NCBI GenBank assembly: GCA_032718475.1
Contig: JAUCBJ010007028.1
Span: 124,001-188,000, forward strand
Source of the DNA: Nemertoderma westbladi
Lineage: Eukaryota; Xenacoelomorpha; Nemertodermatida; Nemertodermatidae
Direction of reading: 5' to 3'
Length of the DNA: 64,000 nt
Shown here: positions 61,887-64,000 of the stretch, one piece after another
Position numbering within the stretch: the stretch's first letter is position 1
Layout of the letters: each line of letters begins with the position of its first letter
Program-made: the position numbers and the translations under genes
Notes under the pieces: model-generated
Databases searched by the model: none
Seen by the model: only the letters and a program-made list of their open reading frames with translations
What the model was told of the DNA's origin: nothing

Positions 61887-64000
61887 TCAATTGTACACAG
61901 TTAGTGTATCGTAGACCCTTTTTGCTAGAGTTCGATAATCCGAATCGTGTTCCATGATTCCATGCAAATCGCTACGTTCGCCGTCAATATGTAGATGTTC
62001 TGTTAATTTACAATGGAACAAAACATGTTTCTCATCTTGCACGTCGCCTGAACCACAACAACAGGTTCGTTGTTTCCGATCAATTCTACTCCACCTCCCT
62101 GTTTCGACGCGCAAGCGGTGAGCCGAAACTCTGAATCGCGTTAAGGCGAGACGATGCTCCTCGAATAGACTTTTGTTTAGATTGAGGTTGTAACAACTGA
62201 ACGGTGTAAGCGTTGGGTTGATCTCCAGGTAGGTTCGTAGCTTTGTGTGCAACGGCGCCAGCTGACAAATTCGCTGCTGACGAGCAACGAAATCCTCAGT
62301 AATGTAGTTTCTATTAGAGCCGATTAAACGATTGACTGCGCGAACCATAGGAGAGTTTATTCTCGACCCAGCGCTGAACGCAATGTAAAATGGATCTGTG
62401 ACATCCCATGAACCCATTTTCTTCAGTAACCATACTCGCTGTTTCTCATGAATCATGGCAGACAAACTGGGAAATCCTGATTCGATGAGACAAGCATCAT
62501 TATTTGTTTGTGTGCGAACTCCTAATAGCGACTTGATAACGCGTATGTATTGTACTTCAAGTGGTTTATAAGACGAACAAATCCAGGTTTCGCAACCATA
62601 GTACAGCGATGCAAATAGAGCGGCGTTGCATACCATCCGTTTAATGCAGAAAGGCATATTGCGATTAGCAATAATGAAAGCATAAAACTTATTGACATGT
62701 TTTTGGTTAGACTCGTATTGTAGCTTCAGCGTACTGGACATTTTACCGTCACCAGAAATATGGTTACCCAGATAAACGTACTCGGTACATGGCTTGATTA
62801 CAACACCAGATGGTAAAACAAAAGTTGATTTATCGTAGTCATTTCCATTGATTACCATTAGTTTTGTTTTCTTGACGTTAATTGACATACCGGACCAATT
62901 ACAAAAATCAAACAAAATGAGCGCCTTCTTAATGATACCATCACGTGTAGTTGATAGTAAGACAGCGTCATCCATTAAGAGGAAGATGTGTAGAGCACCA
63001 AGAAAACCATCATTGGAGCATAGATCACTTAACATTTGTACCAGGCGATTCATAAACAAAATGAATAATATGCAGCTGGAGGGTGCGCCTTGGCGAACTC
63101 CAAGCGTCGCAACAATAACGACAGCGTTAATGAACATAACTGACACTTTATATAAAATCGCTATGGCCATTATCATTAAACGTCCACATCCTAAGTCTCG
63201 GAGAACTTCCAAAAGTCTCTTTCTTGACACTTTATCGTATGCCTTCTGAAAGTCAACGTATAGAATAAACAGTTTGCATTTACTATGTTTTGAAATATCA
63301 ATCAAGAGTCTGAGGGCGAATATTTGCTCTTGGCAATCACGACCTTCCTGAGCTCCTGCCTGACATCGATCCAGTTTTGCCCATTTTGATAAACGTTTTC
63401 GAATAATTTCATCAAACACCTTTGCTATCGTGTCCATGATGGCGATACCCCGGTAATTATCCGTTACAGACTTATGGCCGCGCTTGAACAGGATGACGAG
63501 TTTAGAACCACACCAACGCAATGGTATACGTATACATGAGTTGTTGAAGACTAAGTTGAACAACGTAACCAATAAGAGAATGAACGTACCACCGATAGTA
63601 GCTATTTTCAGAAGTGTTGGCGGAGCCCCAATATAAGATTTATTAGATTTCAATTTACAGACGGCATCTTCCACTTCTTCTTGACTAATGGGGTTGTCCA
63701 GTTCAGGCACGATGGGTATATTTGAAATGTCTATTAAGACATCGGCGACGTCATTCCTCTCTGGATTCAGTAAATTAGTAAAGTGGGTAGCAAACACATC
63801 ATCTGATGGAAATCCCGAATGATCTGTCTCCAATGTACCTTTCCATGAGATCATTTGCCAGAGCGATTTTGGATCTTGCGATTTAGCGATCTCCATCCAA
63901 TGTTTGTAGATCGTTATATTGTTACCGTCTTGGATATTCATTATGTTTGTAGATACCAACTTCGGTAAACGGCTGACTTTCTCGGTCTGAGAAAGTAGCC
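61887..64000 (-). CDS. LINE reverse transcriptase, long open frame, cut by window edge
   Basis: The frame is open from the window edge (64000) to a stop at 61887-61889; the listed Met at 63959 is internal. RT motifs: NYRGIAIMDTIAKVFDEII, LFILYVDFQKAYDKVSRKRL (motif A), GVRQGAPSSCILFILFMNRL (motif B), FLLMDDAVLLS (motif C, MDD), INVKKTKLMVIN and YVYLGNHISGDG. The C terminus has a CCCGSGDVQDEKHVLFHC zinc-like block, as in many LINE RT proteins. Endonuclease should lie beyond the window. It has no stop or frameshift in 704 codons, so it is the least decayed retroelement gene here. Clade not assigned. Confidence 0.9.
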   Translation of the reverse strand, partial: LLSQTEKVSRLPKLVSTNIMNIQDGNNITIYKHWMEIAKSQDPKSLWQMISWKGTLETDHSGFPSDDVFATHFTNLLNPERNDVADVLIDISNIPIVPELDNPISQEEVEDAVCKLKSNKSYIGAPPTLLKIATIGGTFILLLVTLFNLVFNNSCIRIPLRWCGSKLVILFKRGHKSVTDNYRGIAIMDTIAKVFDEIIRKRLSKWAKLDRCQAGAQEGRDCQEQIFALRLLIDISKHSKCKLFILYVDFQKAYDKVSRKRLLEVLRDLGCGRLMIMAIAILYKVSVMFINAVVIVATLGVRQGAPSSCILFILFMNRLVQMLSDLCSNDGFLGALHIFLLMDDAVLLSTTRDGIIKKALILFDFCNWSGMSINVKKTKLMVINGNDYDKSTFVLPSGVVIKPCTEYVYLGNHISGDGKMSSTLKLQYESNQKHVNKFYAFIIANRNMPFCIKRMVCNAALFASLYYGCETWICSSYKPLEVQYIRVIKSLLGVRTQTNNDACLIESGFPSLSAMIHEKQRVWLLKKMGSWDVTDPFYIAFSAGSRINSPMVRAVNRLIGSNRNYITEDFVARQQRICQLAPLHTKLRTYLEINPTLTPFSCYNLNLNKSLFEEHRLALTRFRVSAHRLRVETGRWSRIDRKQRTCCCGSGDVQDEKHVLFHCKLTEHLHIDGERSDLHGIMEHDSDYRTLAKRVYDTLTVYN

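Noticed and set aside
61887-64000. LINE RT and the Gag-like gene as one element
   Set aside because: Tempting because they are on the same strand 263 bp apart, but the other Gag-like copy has a BEL Pol upstream, so the association is not consistent.

Overview
The window is nuclear DNA of an animal, most likely an aquatic invertebrate. It is AT-rich, has eukaryotic splice and TATA signals, and nearly all recognisable sequence belongs to mobile elements of types usual in invertebrate genomes: BEL/Pao, Ty3/gypsy, RTE-like and CR1-like LINEs, hAT, piggyBac-like and Polinton/Maverick. I cannot name the species. Only one possible host exon is visible (43224-43328).

Layout. 1-3100: 5' end of a minus-strand LTR retrotransposon (Gag-like ORF with an internal stop, then promoter/LTR sequence). 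3100-5820: a tRNA-like sequence, a pair of 135-bp direct repeats, and a 1.55-kb piggyBac-like non-autonomous element built from ~165-bp units. 5825-7329: C-terminal part of a BEL/Pao Pol with integrase. 8067-9733 and 30754-32646: two halves of a zinc-knuckle Gag-like polyprotein that I cannot assign to a known element. A second, better preserved copy lies at 58480-61624 on the minus strand.

9734-30753 is the centrepiece: a 21-kb Polinton/Maverick (virus-like DNA transposon) inserted into the Gag-like gene. It has ~500-bp terminal inverted repeats starting with AG and ending with CT, and a perfect 6-bp target duplication ATCGGA. Its plus-strand left arm carries an unknown 354-aa gene, a protein-primed family B DNA polymerase split by a frameshift, a possible TBP-like protein and a small unknown gene. 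Its minus-strand right arm carries a morphogenesis and integration set: unknown 199-aa protein, adenain-like protease, major capsid protein, basic virion-core-like protein, two paralogous penton-like proteins (one frameshifted), retrovirus-type integrase, two small basic proteins, packaging ATPase, RING-finger protein and one unknown. Polymerase and integrase would serve replication and insertion. Capsid proteins, protease and ATPase would make and fill a particle. An hAT transposon with its own 8-bp target duplication, itself holding a piggyBac-like fragment, later landed between the two arms.

33-58 kb is a nest of decayed retroelements: three copies of one RTE-like LINE (one inserted into another, a third sharing an internal deletion and flank with it), a CR1-like LINE interrupted by a short RTE copy with a 7-bp target duplication, a LINE 3' end whose coding sequence expanded into a 43-bp minisatellite, a gypsy pol fragment, and two inverted copies of one LTR. 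Hammerhead-like RNA motifs occur at 45.5-45.9 kb and 53.2 kb. The window ends in a long open LINE reverse transcriptase (61887-64000, minus strand), cut by the window edge.
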